Of a stretch of 64,000 nucleotides of DNA, positions 46,771-57,186 are shown piece after piece. How positions within the stretch are numbered: the first letter of the stretch is position 1; the number at the start of each line of letters is the position of its first letter. Both the position numbers and the translations under genes were made by a program. The notes under the pieces were generated by a model that worked only from the letters and a program-made list of their open reading frames with translations, ran no database searches and was not told the origin of the DNA. Source of the DNA: Lacipirellula parvula (GTDB taxonomy: Bacteria > Planctomycetota > Planctomycetia > Pirellulales > Lacipirellulaceae); NCBI RefSeq assembly GCF_009177095.1, contig NZ_AP021861.1, positions 1,054,001 through 1,118,000 on the forward strand. The letters are read 5' to 3'.

Positions 46771-47691
46771 ATGGCAACGAAGCAGGCGTCTGCAAGTTCT
46801 CTACGGCTGGGGCTCTGCTGCCAGTTCGTCGACGAGCCGATCAAATTCCGCACCACCACCGCGGCTGTGTGCCAGAAGCTCGCGCCGGTCGCTCGCGATT
46901 TGAAGCTCTCGGAAATCTGCCAAGCGAACGCCGACGCCCTCTTCGCGGCGATCGAGTGCTGCCATCGCCTTGGCATCGGCGCGTTCCGCGTCAACAGTCA
47001 GATCCTGCCGGTGAAGACGCATCCGGCGGTCGGGTACGACGTGGCAAAACTGCCGGGTGGCGCGGCGATCATTGAGCGGTTCAAAGCCTGCGGCGCGCGG
47101 GCGAAGGAACTCGGCGTGCGCACGTCGTTTCATCCCGATCAGTTCGTGGTCCTTAGTTCGCCGCGGGAGGATGTGGTCGACCGTTCGATCGAAGACATCG
47201 AGTACCAAGCCGAGGTTGCCGAGTGGATCAACGCCGACGTAGTGAATATCCACGGCGGCGGGGCTTACGATTCGCGGTCGGCAGCGCTTGAACGCTTCGC
47301 CCGCAATCTCGGCCGGCTGTCGGAACGTGCCCGCACGCGGCTGACGGTTGAAAACGACGACAAGATCTACACGCCGAGCGAGCTGCTGCCGCTGTGTAAG
47401 GCTGAGGGGATTCCCTTGGTATACGATGTGCACCACCACCGCTGCTGCCGCGACGAGCTGACGGTGGAAGCGGCGACTGAGGCGGCGATCGCCACCTGGA
47501 ATCGCGAGCCCATGTTCCATCTTTCCAGCCCGAAGGAAGGTTGGAACGGCCCCGGCCCGCAACGGCATCACGACTTCATCGACGTGGCCGATATGCCCGC
47601 ATGTTGGTTGGGGCGGACGCTGACGATCGAGGTCGAAGCGAAGACGAAGGAACAAGCAGTGTTGAAACTGCGGCGAGAACTCAACGGATAA
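46771..47691 (+). CDS. uvsE: UV damage endonuclease (UvsE/UVDE family)
   Basis: 306 residues. The enzyme nicks DNA directly 5' of cyclobutane dimers, 6-4 photoproducts and other distortions, starting an excision pathway independent of UvrABC. It has the TIM-barrel UVDE pattern: LRLGLCCQFVDEPIKFRTTT, FRVNSQILPVKTHP, TSFHPDQFVVLSSP, NIHGGGAYDSRSAAL, LTVENDDKIYTPSEL, LVYDVHHHRCC and HLSSPKEGWNG. The metal-binding His/Glu/Asp residues in FHPDQ, NIHGG, ENDD and YDVHHH are all present. It lies 24 bp before a photolyase gene, forming a two-gene UV-repair unit. Confidence 0.95.
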   Translation: MATKQASASSLRLGLCCQFVDEPIKFRTTTAAVCQKLAPVARDLKLSEICQANADALFAAIECCHRLGIGAFRVNSQILPVKTHPAVGYDVAKLPGGAAIIERFKACGARAKELGVRTSFHPDQFVVLSSPREDVVDRSIEDIEYQAEVAEWINADVVNIHGGGAYDSRSAALERFARNLGRLSERARTRLTVENDDKIYTPSELLPLCKAEGIPLVYDVHHHRCCRDELTVEAATEAAIATWNREPMFHLSSPKEGWNGPGPQRHHDFIDVADMPACWLGRTLTIEVEAKTKEQAVLKLRRELNG

Positions 47692-47715
47692 CTCTGCGAG
47701 CAACGAGAGAGACGC

Positions 47716-49179
47716 ATGACCAAACCGTTGACGATCGTCTGGTTTCGCCAAGATCTCCGCATCGGCGATCAGCCAGCTCTGCGCCGCGCGGTCGATCGTG
47801 GCGGCGTGATCCCAGCCTACATCTGGGCGCCCGACGAGGAGGGCGACTGGCCGCTCGGCGGGGCGTCGCGGTGGTGGCTGCACCATTCGCTCGCCAGCCT
47901 CGACGAGCAACTGCGGCAGCGCGGTTCGCGGCTGATCGTCCGGCGCGGTCCGACGCAACAGACGCTCGACGAACTTCTCGAACAAACGGGCGCCACCGCC
48001 GTCTATTGGAATCGCCGCTACGAACCCGCGGCGATCGAGCGCGACAAGCAAGTGAAGGCGGCGCTCGTATCGCGCGGAGTACAGGCCGAGAGTTTTAGCG
48101 GCTCGCTGCTGCACGAGCCGTGGACGATCACCACGAAGCAGGGGGCGCCCTACCAAGTCTTCACGCCGTTTTGGAAGGCGTGCCTCGGCGCCGCCGTAAA
48201 ACATGAGACGCTTGCCGCGCCACGCGAAGTTGCGGGCCCGTCGAAGTGGCCGGCGACGCTCAAGCTCGAAGAGTTGGAGCTGTTGCCGACGCTCGCCTGG
48301 GACGCGGGGATCGCCGAAGCGTGGGAGCCGGGCGCCCTGGCGGCGGAACGGCGGCTCCAAGAATTCGTCGGCGAGGCGATCGGCCGCTACCAAGAGGATC
48401 GCGATCGGACCGATATCGACAGCTCGTCGCGGCTCTCACCTCATCTTCACTTTGGCGAGATCAGCCCGCGGCAGATTTGGTTGGCGGTTGAGAAGGCACT
48501 TGAGGCATTCAAAGCCAAGTCGACGAGCGGCGCCTCGAAGACGCGGCAAAGCGCGGAAGTCTTCCTGAAAGAGGTCGGCTGGCGGGAGTTCGCGTACCAC
48601 TTGCTCTACTACTTCCCGCAGACGCCGGGCGAGCCGCTCCGCGAACAGTTCCGCGGCTTCCCTTGGCGGCGGAGCCAGAAAGACCTGCGCGCGTGGCAGC
48701 GCGGGCGAACGGGGTTCCCCATCGTCGACGCCGCGATGCGCGAGCTGTGGACGACCGGCTTCATGCCGAACCGCACGCGGATGATCGTCGCGTCGTTCCT
48801 CACGAAGGACCTGCGGCTCACTTGGCTCCGCGGCGCCGAGTGGTTTTGGGACACGCTCGTCGACGCCGACCTTGCGAACAACACGCTCGGCTGGCAGTGG
48901 ACCGCCGGCTGCGGCGCCGACGCGGCGCCTTACTTTCGTGTGTTCAACCCGACGATGCAGGCGGAGAAGGCCGACCCCGACGGCGAGTACATACGCCGGT
49001 GGGTGCCTGAGCTCGCCAAGCTGCCGACGAAGTGGCTCCGCGAGCCGTGGACCGCGCCGGAGGAAGAGCTGGTGGCGGCGGGCGTTGAGTTGGGGAAGAC
49101 TTATCCGCGGCCGATGGTTGATCACCATGAAGCTCGCGATGCGGCGCTGGCTGCTTACGAGCGGGTAAAGAAGTCGTAA
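47716..49179 (+). CDS. phrB: cryptochrome/photolyase family DNA photolyase
   Basis: 487 residues, usual for class I cyclobutane-pyrimidine-dimer photolyases, which use blue light and reduced FAD to split dimers. N-terminal antenna domain: LTIVWFRQDLRIGDQPALR, and the strand AYIWAPDEEG. C-terminal FAD domain: SSRLSPHLHFGEISPRQIW, EVFLKEVGWREFAYHLLYYF, TGFPIVDAAMRELWTTGFMP, NRTRMIVASFLTKDL and NNTLGWQWTAGCGADAAPYF with RVFNP. The Trp residues of the electron chain lie in the usual stretches. It follows uvsE closely, so UV lesions could be handled by light-driven reversal and by incision. I cannot tell from sequence whether it is a CPD photolyase or a cryptochrome; the complete FAD site favours an active enzyme. 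Confidence 0.94.
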   Translation: MTKPLTIVWFRQDLRIGDQPALRRAVDRGGVIPAYIWAPDEEGDWPLGGASRWWLHHSLASLDEQLRQRGSRLIVRRGPTQQTLDELLEQTGATAVYWNRRYEPAAIERDKQVKAALVSRGVQAESFSGSLLHEPWTITTKQGAPYQVFTPFWKACLGAAVKHETLAAPREVAGPSKWPATLKLEELELLPTLAWDAGIAEAWEPGALAAERRLQEFVGEAIGRYQEDRDRTDIDSSSRLSPHLHFGEISPRQIWLAVEKALEAFKAKSTSGASKTRQSAEVFLKEVGWREFAYHLLYYFPQTPGEPLREQFRGFPWRRSQKDLRAWQRGRTGFPIVDAAMRELWTTGFMPNRTRMIVASFLTKDLRLTWLRGAEWFWDTLVDADLANNTLGWQWTAGCGADAAPYFRVFNPTMQAEKADPDGEYIRRWVPELAKLPTKWLREPWTAPEEELVAAGVELGKTYPRPMVDHHEARDAALAAYERVKKS

Positions 49180-49272
49180 ATTTCGACGCGCAACCACGCG
49201 TTGCTAGCAGCAATCTCCATTGTTGCTCTGCCGGCCGCCCGGTACTCTCTTGCCCCGTCTGGCGGCGGTGCG

Positions 49273-50484
49273 GTGAAGTGGAGTCAGCGAGTGGCGAAGC
49301 GATTGGTCACGAGGGTCCTGCAACTTGCCCTTTGCGCTGCGCTCGATCTGGCGGAGGCTGGCGCCCAAACGCCGACCAGCCCGGCGAACCCTTCCGCTCA
49401 GCCGACGCCGAACGCACTGCTCTCCACGCCGCCGGAACTAGTGCCGTTGCCGCCCGTCGAGGACGAGGCAGCGGTCGGCGACTACGCCCTCCTGCAAGAA
49501 GCCGACGCGCTGCTCGCGGAAGAGACGCTCGCCGAGGGCGAAGAGGTCGACGGCACGCTCAGCGATTCGCTCCGCAAGCGAGCCAAGTCGAAGGGCGCGC
49601 TCGGCGGCGGGGCCCCGGTCGCGCTTGGCGGATTCTGGTCACCGAAGGTCGACGTCGACGGGCAAGCCTCGCAACTCGCGATGAACGCCGAGTTCGCTCG
49701 CGTCTCGCTGCCGCTCGCGATGCCGGCCGAAGGCAAGCCGCTGTGGATCGGCATCGCGAAGCTCGATCGGCTGGAACTGGCCACCGATGCGATCCTGCCC
49801 GACTCGGGCCAGCGCGTGCCGAGCCAGCTCTGGTCGGTGCAGACTGGCGTGATGAACATCCGCCCGCTGGCGAGCGGCGCGACCGTCGGCGGCACGGCGA
49901 TGTTCGGCTCGGCGAGCGATCAGCCGTACGCGGCGACGCGCGACCTCACGCTCACGGCGATCGCGTTCTACAACAAGCCTGCGAAGAACGAGCGAGACGA
50001 TTGGAACTTCAGCATCTTCTACTCGCCGACGTCGCAGCTGCCATACCCGCTGCCGGGCGTGGCGTACGTGTGGCGGCCGAGCGAGCAGTTCGAAGCGAAG
50101 ATCGGCCTGCCGCCGGCGCTCGACTATCGGCCGAACGAGGAGTGGCAGTTCACGGCGACCTACATGCCACTGACCAACTTCGACGCGCGGGTGCGGCGAA
50201 CGATCAGCGAAGATTTTTCGTTGCTCGCTTACTATCGGACGAACAACGAGACGTACTTTCTAGCCGATCGTCTTGAGGATGATCAACGGTTCTATGTGTT
50301 CGATCAACGCGCCGCCGTTGGGCTGGAGCGGGCGCTCTTTAAGGGTTTTACGCTCGAGCTAACGGCGGCTTATCTGTTTGATCGTGAGTTGTTTCAAGGA
50401 ACGAGCTTTACGGATGATCGGACCGATGAGGTCGAGTTCGATCCGGGGCTGGGGCTATCGTTCCAACTCCAGTGGCGGCGGTGA
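49273..50484 (+). CDS. probable outer-membrane beta-barrel protein, unknown function
   Basis: 403 residues from a GTG at 49273, which gives a basic N-terminus and a hydrophobic signal (VLQLALCAALDLAEAGA) before QTPTSPANPS. The start is uncertain: 49201 is the longest frame and later GTGs also fit. After a Pro/Ala/Glu linker (about residues 35-115) come alternating-strand segments rich in Tyr, Trp, Leu and Asp (WSVQTGVMNIRPL, LTLTAIAFYNKPA, DDWNFSIFYSPTSQLPYPLP, GLSFQLQWRR at the C-terminus ending in an aromatic/basic strand). It resembles uncharacterised DUF6268-type outer-membrane proteins, but I am not sure of the family. It is convergent with the pyrophosphatase gene, across a palindrome. 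Confidence 0.6.
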   Translation: MKWSQRVAKRLVTRVLQLALCAALDLAEAGAQTPTSPANPSAQPTPNALLSTPPELVPLPPVEDEAAVGDYALLQEADALLAEETLAEGEEVDGTLSDSLRKRAKSKGALGGGAPVALGGFWSPKVDVDGQASQLAMNAEFARVSLPLAMPAEGKPLWIGIAKLDRLELATDAILPDSGQRVPSQLWSVQTGVMNIRPLASGATVGGTAMFGSASDQPYAATRDLTLTAIAFYNKPAKNERDDWNFSIFYSPTSQLPYPLPGVAYVWRPSEQFEAKIGLPPALDYRPNEEWQFTATYMPLTNFDARVRRTISEDFSLLAYYRTNNETYFLADRLEDDQRFYVFDQRAAVGLERALFKGFTLELTAAYLFDRELFQGTSFTDDRTDEVEFDPGLGLSFQLQWRR

Positions 50485-50505
50485 GCTGTTAGCGTCAAAC
50501 GAAAA

Positions 50506-50533
50506 TAGCCCCGACCTAGCTAGGTCGGGGCTA
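50506..50533. terminator. 14 bp perfect palindrome (family E, copy 1), likely bidirectional terminator
   Basis: Arm tagccccgacctag is followed directly by its reverse complement, with no loop. It lies 22 bp past the stop of the outer-membrane protein gene and 31 bp past the stop of the leftward pyrophosphatase gene, so it could end both transcripts. The same palindrome is at 54960-54985. Confidence 0.7.
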
Positions 50534-50563
50534 CTCAGTGCTATCAATTGAACTCATGCGCCG

Positions 50564-53110
<2,547 letters not shown>

Positions 53111-53322
53111 TGAATCGAAGCCTTTCATAGCTCGACGGGTGCGTGCCCCAGAATGGGGACAGAGAAGCCTGAGCAACAAAGAGCGCGCTCAATTAATAGA
53201 AAAGGAGTCATGGCCAAGCCGCGTTACAGTTCAGAACACAAGGGGCCAATGCGCCGCTAATGTAAGCGATTCACAAGCAATTGCCTACTGCATTGGCCGG
53301 CAAATTCCTTGGCCTGTTCAAC

Positions 53323-54132
53323 TTAGGCCCGTGCTGTGATCAGCGTCTGCAGCGAGCCGAAGAAGAAGTTCGCTTGCCGCGGGAGGAACCGCTTCGACCG
53401 CGGATCGCCGATCTCGGCCAAGCGGGCGGTCGCCGCTGCATCGAGGCGGCCGCTCGTTTGTTCAGCCAAGTACTTGAGATAGAGTTCCACATATCGCTCG
53501 AGCGCCTCGCCGACCGGCGGTTGCCGCTCGATGAATATGTACTCGCGCTGCAGATCGGTGAAGCCCGCCTCGGCGAGCAACCGCGGGGCGAATCGCGGGA
53601 AGTAGGTGCCGATGTAGCTGTCCTCGTCGCCGATCTCGCGGTGCTCGGCCTGACGGACGGCGAGCTCGAGGTCGGGCGGCCACGAGAGCATGATCGAGTG
53701 GACGTTGTCGGTCTCGAGGATCGCCAGCGTGCTGCCGGCGCGGAGGACGCGGCGGAACTCGCGGAGAGCGTGCGGCAGGTCGGGGTAGCTTTGCATGCTG
53801 TGGGCCGAGAAGACGCCGTCGATCGTGGCGTCGTCGAACGGCAGACGATCGACGTTCCCTTCGACGAGGCGGACGCGGCCCGCTTCGATCTGCTCGGCCA
53901 GTCGCGCCTCAGCCGCTTCTAGGAACGCGGTCGACGTGTCGAGTCCCACGGCGACGCCGCGCGGCAATCGCTCAGCCAGCAGCCCCGTAAAAAAACCGTC
54001 GCCGCAGCCAGGGTCGAGGATCGACTCGTGCTCGCGCCACGGCAGCCTGGCGATGATCGCGCGGAAGTCAGCGGCGAGGGCTTGGTGGAGGGCGTCGAGC
54101 CGTTCGGCGTAGCCGGGAAGCGAGTCGTTCAT
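53323..54132 (-). CDS. class I SAM-dependent methyltransferase
   Basis: 269 residues from the ATG at 54132; the open frame extends ~95 codons upstream but overlaps the bcp promoter region and is not protein-like. SAM-binding motif ILDPGCGDGFFTGLL (motif I), VGLDTS (motif II acidic end), VRLVEGNVDRLPFDDATID (motif III-IV) and LREFRRVLRAGSTLAILE. This is the UbiE/Coq5-like fold used for small molecules. The substrate cannot be told from the sequence. It is divergent from bcp, with 232 bp between starts. Confidence 0.85.
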   Translation of the reverse strand: MNDSLPGYAERLDALHQALAADFRAIIARLPWREHESILDPGCGDGFFTGLLAERLPRGVAVGLDTSTAFLEAAEARLAEQIEAGRVRLVEGNVDRLPFDDATIDGVFSAHSMQSYPDLPHALREFRRVLRAGSTLAILETDNVHSIMLSWPPDLELAVRQAEHREIGDEDSYIGTYFPRFAPRLLAEAGFTDLQREYIFIERQPPVGEALERYVELYLKYLAEQTSGRLDAAATARLAEIGDPRSKRFLPRQANFFFGSLQTLITARA

Positions 54133-54364
54133 GGCCGCGAGCCTGCATGTTGAAACATTCGACAGGAATCGCTTAGCCAGCGGCAACTTCCGTACCGCAT
54201 GCAGGGCGCGGCCCGCCGCGGTTCGCGGCAACTGGTCCTCCCGCGGCGGCGCCGGTAGAGTGAAGGGGCAACTTCGTCCCGCCCGTATGTTCGCCAACGC
54301 CCGCTGGCAGGCGGACGACCGTGCCAGTTCTAGCGGCGATGGTTCCCACCTTTTGGAGGCTCTC

Positions 54365-54925
54365 ATGTTACGGTTCCTCTCTCTTACCTGTTTTGCCGCG
54401 CTGCTCGCGGCGACTGCCATGACTGCTCATGCCGATGAAACGAAACCGGTCGACCTGAAGGTCGGCGACAAGGCCCCCAAGTTCGCCGGCGATAACGACG
54501 AAGGGAAAGCTTGGAAGTCGGACGATCATGTCGGCAAAAAGATCATTGTGCTCTACTTTTACCCGAAGGACATGACGCCGGGCTGCACGAAGCAAGCTTG
54601 CACCTATCGCGATATGCAGAAGGACTTCACTGGCAAGGACGTCGAGATCATCGGCGTCAGCGGCGACTCGGTCGAAAGCCACCAGAATTTTAAGAGCGAA
54701 CACGAGTTGAACTTCACGCTGCTGGCTGATCCCAAGGGGGAGATTGCCAAGGCGTTCGGGGTGAAGCTGCTGAGCAACAGCCCCGACTCGATCGTCACCT
54801 CGCGGTGGACGTTCATCATCGATGACGAAGGGAAGATCGCTTACAAGAACGATAAGGTCGATGCGGCGAAGGATCCGACGACGGTGCTCAAGGTGATTGA
54901 GGAGTTGGAAGCGAAGAAGAGTTAA
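54365..54925 (+). CDS. bcp: peroxiredoxin, Bcp/PrxQ type, with signal peptide
   Basis: 186 residues from the ATG at 54365, with GGAGG 5 nt upstream (54355-54359); a longer upstream frame is rejected. A Sec signal peptide (FLSLTCFAALLAATAMTAHA) predicts export to the periplasm, which is less usual for Bcp, normally cytoplasmic. The core is complete: YFYPKDMTPGCTKQACTYRD, with peroxidatic Cys74 and resolving Cys79 (the Bcp C-x4-C spacing), IIGVSGDSVESHQNF, FTLLADPKGEIAKAFGV and TFIIDDEGKI. The enzyme reduces peroxides using thiols. A terminator-like palindrome follows at 54960. Confidence 0.93.
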   Translation: MLRFLSLTCFAALLAATAMTAHADETKPVDLKVGDKAPKFAGDNDEGKAWKSDDHVGKKIIVLYFYPKDMTPGCTKQACTYRDMQKDFTGKDVEIIGVSGDSVESHQNFKSEHELNFTLLADPKGEIAKAFGVKLLSNSPDSIVTSRWTFIIDDEGKIAYKNDKVDAAKDPTTVLKVIEELEAKKS

Positions 54926-54959
54926 GCTTGCCGCTCCTTAGCAGTGAGTAAGTTAAAGC

Positions 54960-54995
54960 AGCCCCGACCTAGCTAGGTCGGGGCTGTTCTTTTTT
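54960..54995 (+). terminator. rho-independent-like terminator of bcp (palindrome family E, copy 2)
   Basis: Palindrome at 54960-54985 (arms agccccgacctag, no loop) is followed by a T-rich run at 54988-54995, 34 bp past the bcp stop. Same core as the palindrome at 50506-50533. The T-run makes a terminator role here more convincing. Confidence 0.75.
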
Positions 54996-55029
54996 GGTGA
55001 TTTGCTGCGTTTGGGAATCCCTCCCCTTG

Positions 55030-55091
55030 CCCCTCCCTTCGAGGGAGGGGGATTATTTCACTCGCAACTCGCAACTCGCAACTCGCAACTC
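55030..55091. repeat. cccctccct palindrome plus tandem 7-mer
   Basis: 55030-55050: 9 bp arms (cccctccct and its reverse complement) with a 3-nt loop. 55061-55091: four perfect copies of ctcgcaa plus a partial fifth, running two bases into the stop codon (55090-55092) of the adjacent leftward gene. This 7-mer array is a candidate variable-number repeat. Confidence 0.85.
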
Positions 55092-56025
55092 AAAAATCAT
55101 CCGCGGCGCGGTACGCCTCGACGAGTGCGATCTCGCCCTCTTTGCCGCCGATTGATTTGCCGTGCTCCATGCCGATGACGCCGTCAAAACCCTTCGCGTG
55201 GAGGTGCTTGAAGATGTTGCGGTAGTTGATTTCGCCGGTGCCAGGTTCGTTGCGGCCGGGGTTGTCGCCCGATTGGAAGTAGCCGATTTCGTCCCAGGCG
55301 AGGTCGATGTTAGGGATGAGATTCCCTTCCTGGATCTGCTGGTGGTAGACGTCGAACAGAATCTTGCAGGCGGGGCTGTTGACCGCGCGGCAAACTTCGT
55401 ACGCCTGCGGAATCTTGTGGAGGAAGAGCCCGGCGTGGTTTGTCCACCAGTTGAGCGGTTCGAGCACCATCACATAGTCGTGCGGCTCGAAGACCGCGGC
55501 GCACTCGCGGAGGAGATCGACGCAGGCGGCCGTTTGGTAGCCCCACTCGACGTTGTTGTCGTAGCCGTCGGGGACGACCGTCATCCACTTCGCGTTCACG
55601 CGCTTGGCGACGTCGACGCTATCCTTCACGTCTTGCACCACCTTGGCGCGGCCTTCTTTGTCGTCCTTGCGAACGAACGACTTCGCGCCGAAGTTGCCGT
55701 GCGCGACGAAGACGCCCATCGTCATGCCGAGGTCGGCGAGGGTCTTGCCGATTTTTTCCTGCATCTCGACCGACTGGCCCTTCATGCCATTGTCTTCCCA
55801 AGCAGTAAAACCTTGGTCGGCGGCGTACTTGAGTTGGTCGAGATAGTCCTTGCCGGCGTGGTTTTCGAACATGCCGGGATGGGGGGCGTACTTCAGCTTG
55901 AACTTCGTGCCGGGGGCGACGGAAGTTTTGGCGTCGGCCGCGACGGCGGTGCTGATCGCGCCGACGGCGCCGAGCGCCGCGGCACTGGCGGCTCCGCCTT
56001 GGACTAGGAAATCTCGCCGCTGCAT
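55090..56025 (-). CDS. Tat-exported hydroxypyruvate-isomerase-like/xylose-isomerase-like TIM barrel
   Basis: 311 residues from MQRRDFL at 56025. RRDFLVQGGAASAAALGAVG is a twin-arginine signal, so the protein is exported folded. The rest has the AP-endonuclease-2/hydroxypyruvate isomerase type of TIM barrel: KYAPHPGMF, LADLGMTMGVFVAHGNFG, VNAKWMTVVPDGYDNNVEW, YVMVLEPLNWWTNHAGLFLH, CKILFDVYHQQIQEGNL, IGYFQSGDNPGRNEPGTGEI and FDGVIGMEHGKS. The Glu, Asp, His and Glu of the metal-binding barrel are present at the expected strands. Planctomycetes have many such exported paralogues; the substrate is not known. Confidence 0.85.
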   Translation of the reverse strand: MQRRDFLVQGGAASAAALGAVGAISTAVAADAKTSVAPGTKFKLKYAPHPGMFENHAGKDYLDQLKYAADQGFTAWEDNGMKGQSVEMQEKIGKTLADLGMTMGVFVAHGNFGAKSFVRKDDKEGRAKVVQDVKDSVDVAKRVNAKWMTVVPDGYDNNVEWGYQTAACVDLLRECAAVFEPHDYVMVLEPLNWWTNHAGLFLHKIPQAYEVCRAVNSPACKILFDVYHQQIQEGNLIPNIDLAWDEIGYFQSGDNPGRNEPGTGEINYRNIFKHLHAKGFDGVIGMEHGKSIGGKEGEIALVEAYRAADDF

Positions 56026-56129
56026 GTGTTGGTACCTCGATCGGTGCTGGCTGTGTTGGTGGCGAACGCTGGGCGCTCGCAACGCCATTGTAAGCAGTGG
56101 CGGTGCGGACTGCGATCTAGGTTGGCTCT

Positions 56130-56154
56130 CGTTCCCACGCTCTGCGTGGGAACG
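56130..56154. repeat. palindrome family F, copy 1
   Basis: 11 bp arms (cgttcccacgc and its reverse complement) around loop tct. Located 105 bp 5' of the exported TIM-barrel gene, in the space between it and the HTH gene. Confidence 0.9.
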
Positions 56155-56218
56155 TAGGTTCTTCGCCGCTCCCGCGGCATTTTGCGGGGCATTTTGCGTT
56201 GGGCGATCGTTGGTCTCG

Positions 56219-56265
56219 CGACGCAGAGCGTCGGACTTTGCGTTCCCACGCGGAGCGTGGGAACG
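56219..56265. repeat. composite of palindromes cgacgc and cgttcccacgc (family F, copy 2)
   Basis: Two palindromes side by side: 56219-56233 (cgacgc arms, loop aga) and 56241-56265 (cgttcccacgc arms, loop gga). The same composite, differing only in a few bases, is inside the HTH gene at 56543-56589. This copy sits between the HTH gene's stop (56272) and the exported TIM-barrel gene. Confidence 0.9.
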
Positions 56266-56271
56266 AGAGTG

Positions 56272-57186
56272 TTATGCGGCTCGGCGGCGATTTTGTTGTC
56301 GATTTTGTTGTCGCGTCGCTTGTGTCGCTTTCTTCGTTTTACGCGACATTAAGTGGTCGTACTTGTCGCGGTCTTTTTGGCGTTGTTCGTTTTGCATGAG
56401 GCGCAGGCCCCAATCGAGGAGGTCTTGGTGGCGTTGGGCGCGCTCCGCTTCGGTGAGCGGGGGCGGCGTCGATTGCCCCCGGTTTGAAGAACCGGGGGCT
56501 AAGGTTGGCGTTGGGGGTGGGGTAACATCCGCGTTGGGTTCGCGACGCGGAGCGTCGGATTCTGCGTTCCCACGCGGAGCGTGGGAACGAGGTTGCTCAG
56601 GCTTCGCGGCGAAGGACCATTCGTCGGGCGTACCGAGGCCGTAGTTGTGGATCACGGGCGCCGACTTGGCGCGCTCGCGGAAGACTAGCGGCGTGTCGGC
56701 CATTTTCGGTTCGCGTGGACGATCCCAGGGGCCGAGGCTGGGGAAGCAGCAATCGAGCGCGTGCTCGTAGGTTTTGTCGAGGTGCTTGAACAGTTCGCTG
56801 CGCGCTTCCTCGGGCGTGTTGGCGAGGGCGGTTTCCATCATTAACCGCAGCGCCTTCGTGACTTTCAGGCCCGAGGCGAGGTCGCCGCGTTTGCGGGCGT
56901 AGGTTTCGGGTTTAGTGCGCTCGAGCAGCCACGCGGCGGCGCGCCAGTGGGTGCGTGCGGCCGATTCCATCAGTTTTAATGGGTCGGGCTTGGCGAGCTT
57001 GGCCATGCGAACTTCTTGGTCAAAATCTTCTTCCTCACGGCGGTAGCGCTGCACCGTGCGGAGCGTCACGCCGACTCCTTGAGCGGCCTCGGCGAGCGAG
57101 TAGCTCTCTCGCACCAGTCGGCAGAATTTTACTTTCATTTCTTCGGTGAAGACGCGTTCGCGTTGGCGAATGTATTGACGTTGCAT
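56272..57186 (-). CDS. HTH-domain protein of unknown function carrying in-frame palindromic repeats
   Basis: 304 residues; AGGAGA lies ~8 nt before the ATG at 57186. Residues ~20-50 (FCRLVRESYSLAEAAQGVGV then TLRTVQRYRREEED) are a helix-turn-helix resembling terminase-small-subunit or transposase-type HTHs. Residues ~55-170 are helical and charged. Residues 199-240 contain SHAPRGNAESDAPRREPN and APGSSNRGQSTPPP, each encoded by palindromic repeats also found outside the gene. The C-terminus is a Lys/Arg/Gln-rich tail (SRKTKKATQATRQQNRQQNR). No catalytic motif or transposase DDE pattern is seen. It probably binds DNA or RNA, which is inference; I do not recognise a family. Confidence 0.65.
   Translation of the reverse strand: MQRQYIRQRERVFTEEMKVKFCRLVRESYSLAEAAQGVGVTLRTVQRYRREEEDFDQEVRMAKLAKPDPLKLMESAARTHWRAAAWLLERTKPETYARKRGDLASGLKVTKALRLMMETALANTPEEARSELFKHLDKTYEHALDCCFPSLGPWDRPREPKMADTPLVFRERAKSAPVIHNYGLGTPDEWSFAAKPEQPRSHAPRGNAESDAPRREPNADVTPPPTPTLAPGSSNRGQSTPPPLTEAERAQRHQDLLDWGLRLMQNEQRQKDRDKYDHLMSRKTKKATQATRQQNRQQNRRRAA
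56475..56499. repeat. palindrome family G, copy 1, in coding sequence
   Basis: 10 bp arms (gcccccggtt and its reverse complement) around loop tgaag, read in frame near residues 230-238 of the HTH protein as APGSSNRGQ. A second copy with one mismatch is at 57485-57509, outside the gene. Both are followed by taagg. Confidence 0.88.
56543..56589. repeat. composite palindrome pair (family F, copy 3) in coding sequence
   Basis: 56543-56557 (cgacgc arms, loop gga) and 56565-56589 (cgttcccacgc arms, loop gga), read in frame at residues ~199-215 of the HTH protein. Almost the same as the intergenic composite at 56219-56265. Confidence 0.9.

Noticed and set aside
46801-48393. 530-codon open frame on the - strand across uvsE and photolyase
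   Set aside because: It runs antisense to two genes with convincing motifs and has no start signal or recognisable fold.
55061-55091. Short tandem array considered as CRISPR
   Set aside because: The unit is 7 bp with no spacers, so it is a simple tandem repeat.
56272-57186. HTH gene considered as a transposase
   Set aside because: It has a helix-turn-helix but no DDE, HUH or Y1 catalytic pattern, and no terminal inverted repeats bounding the gene.
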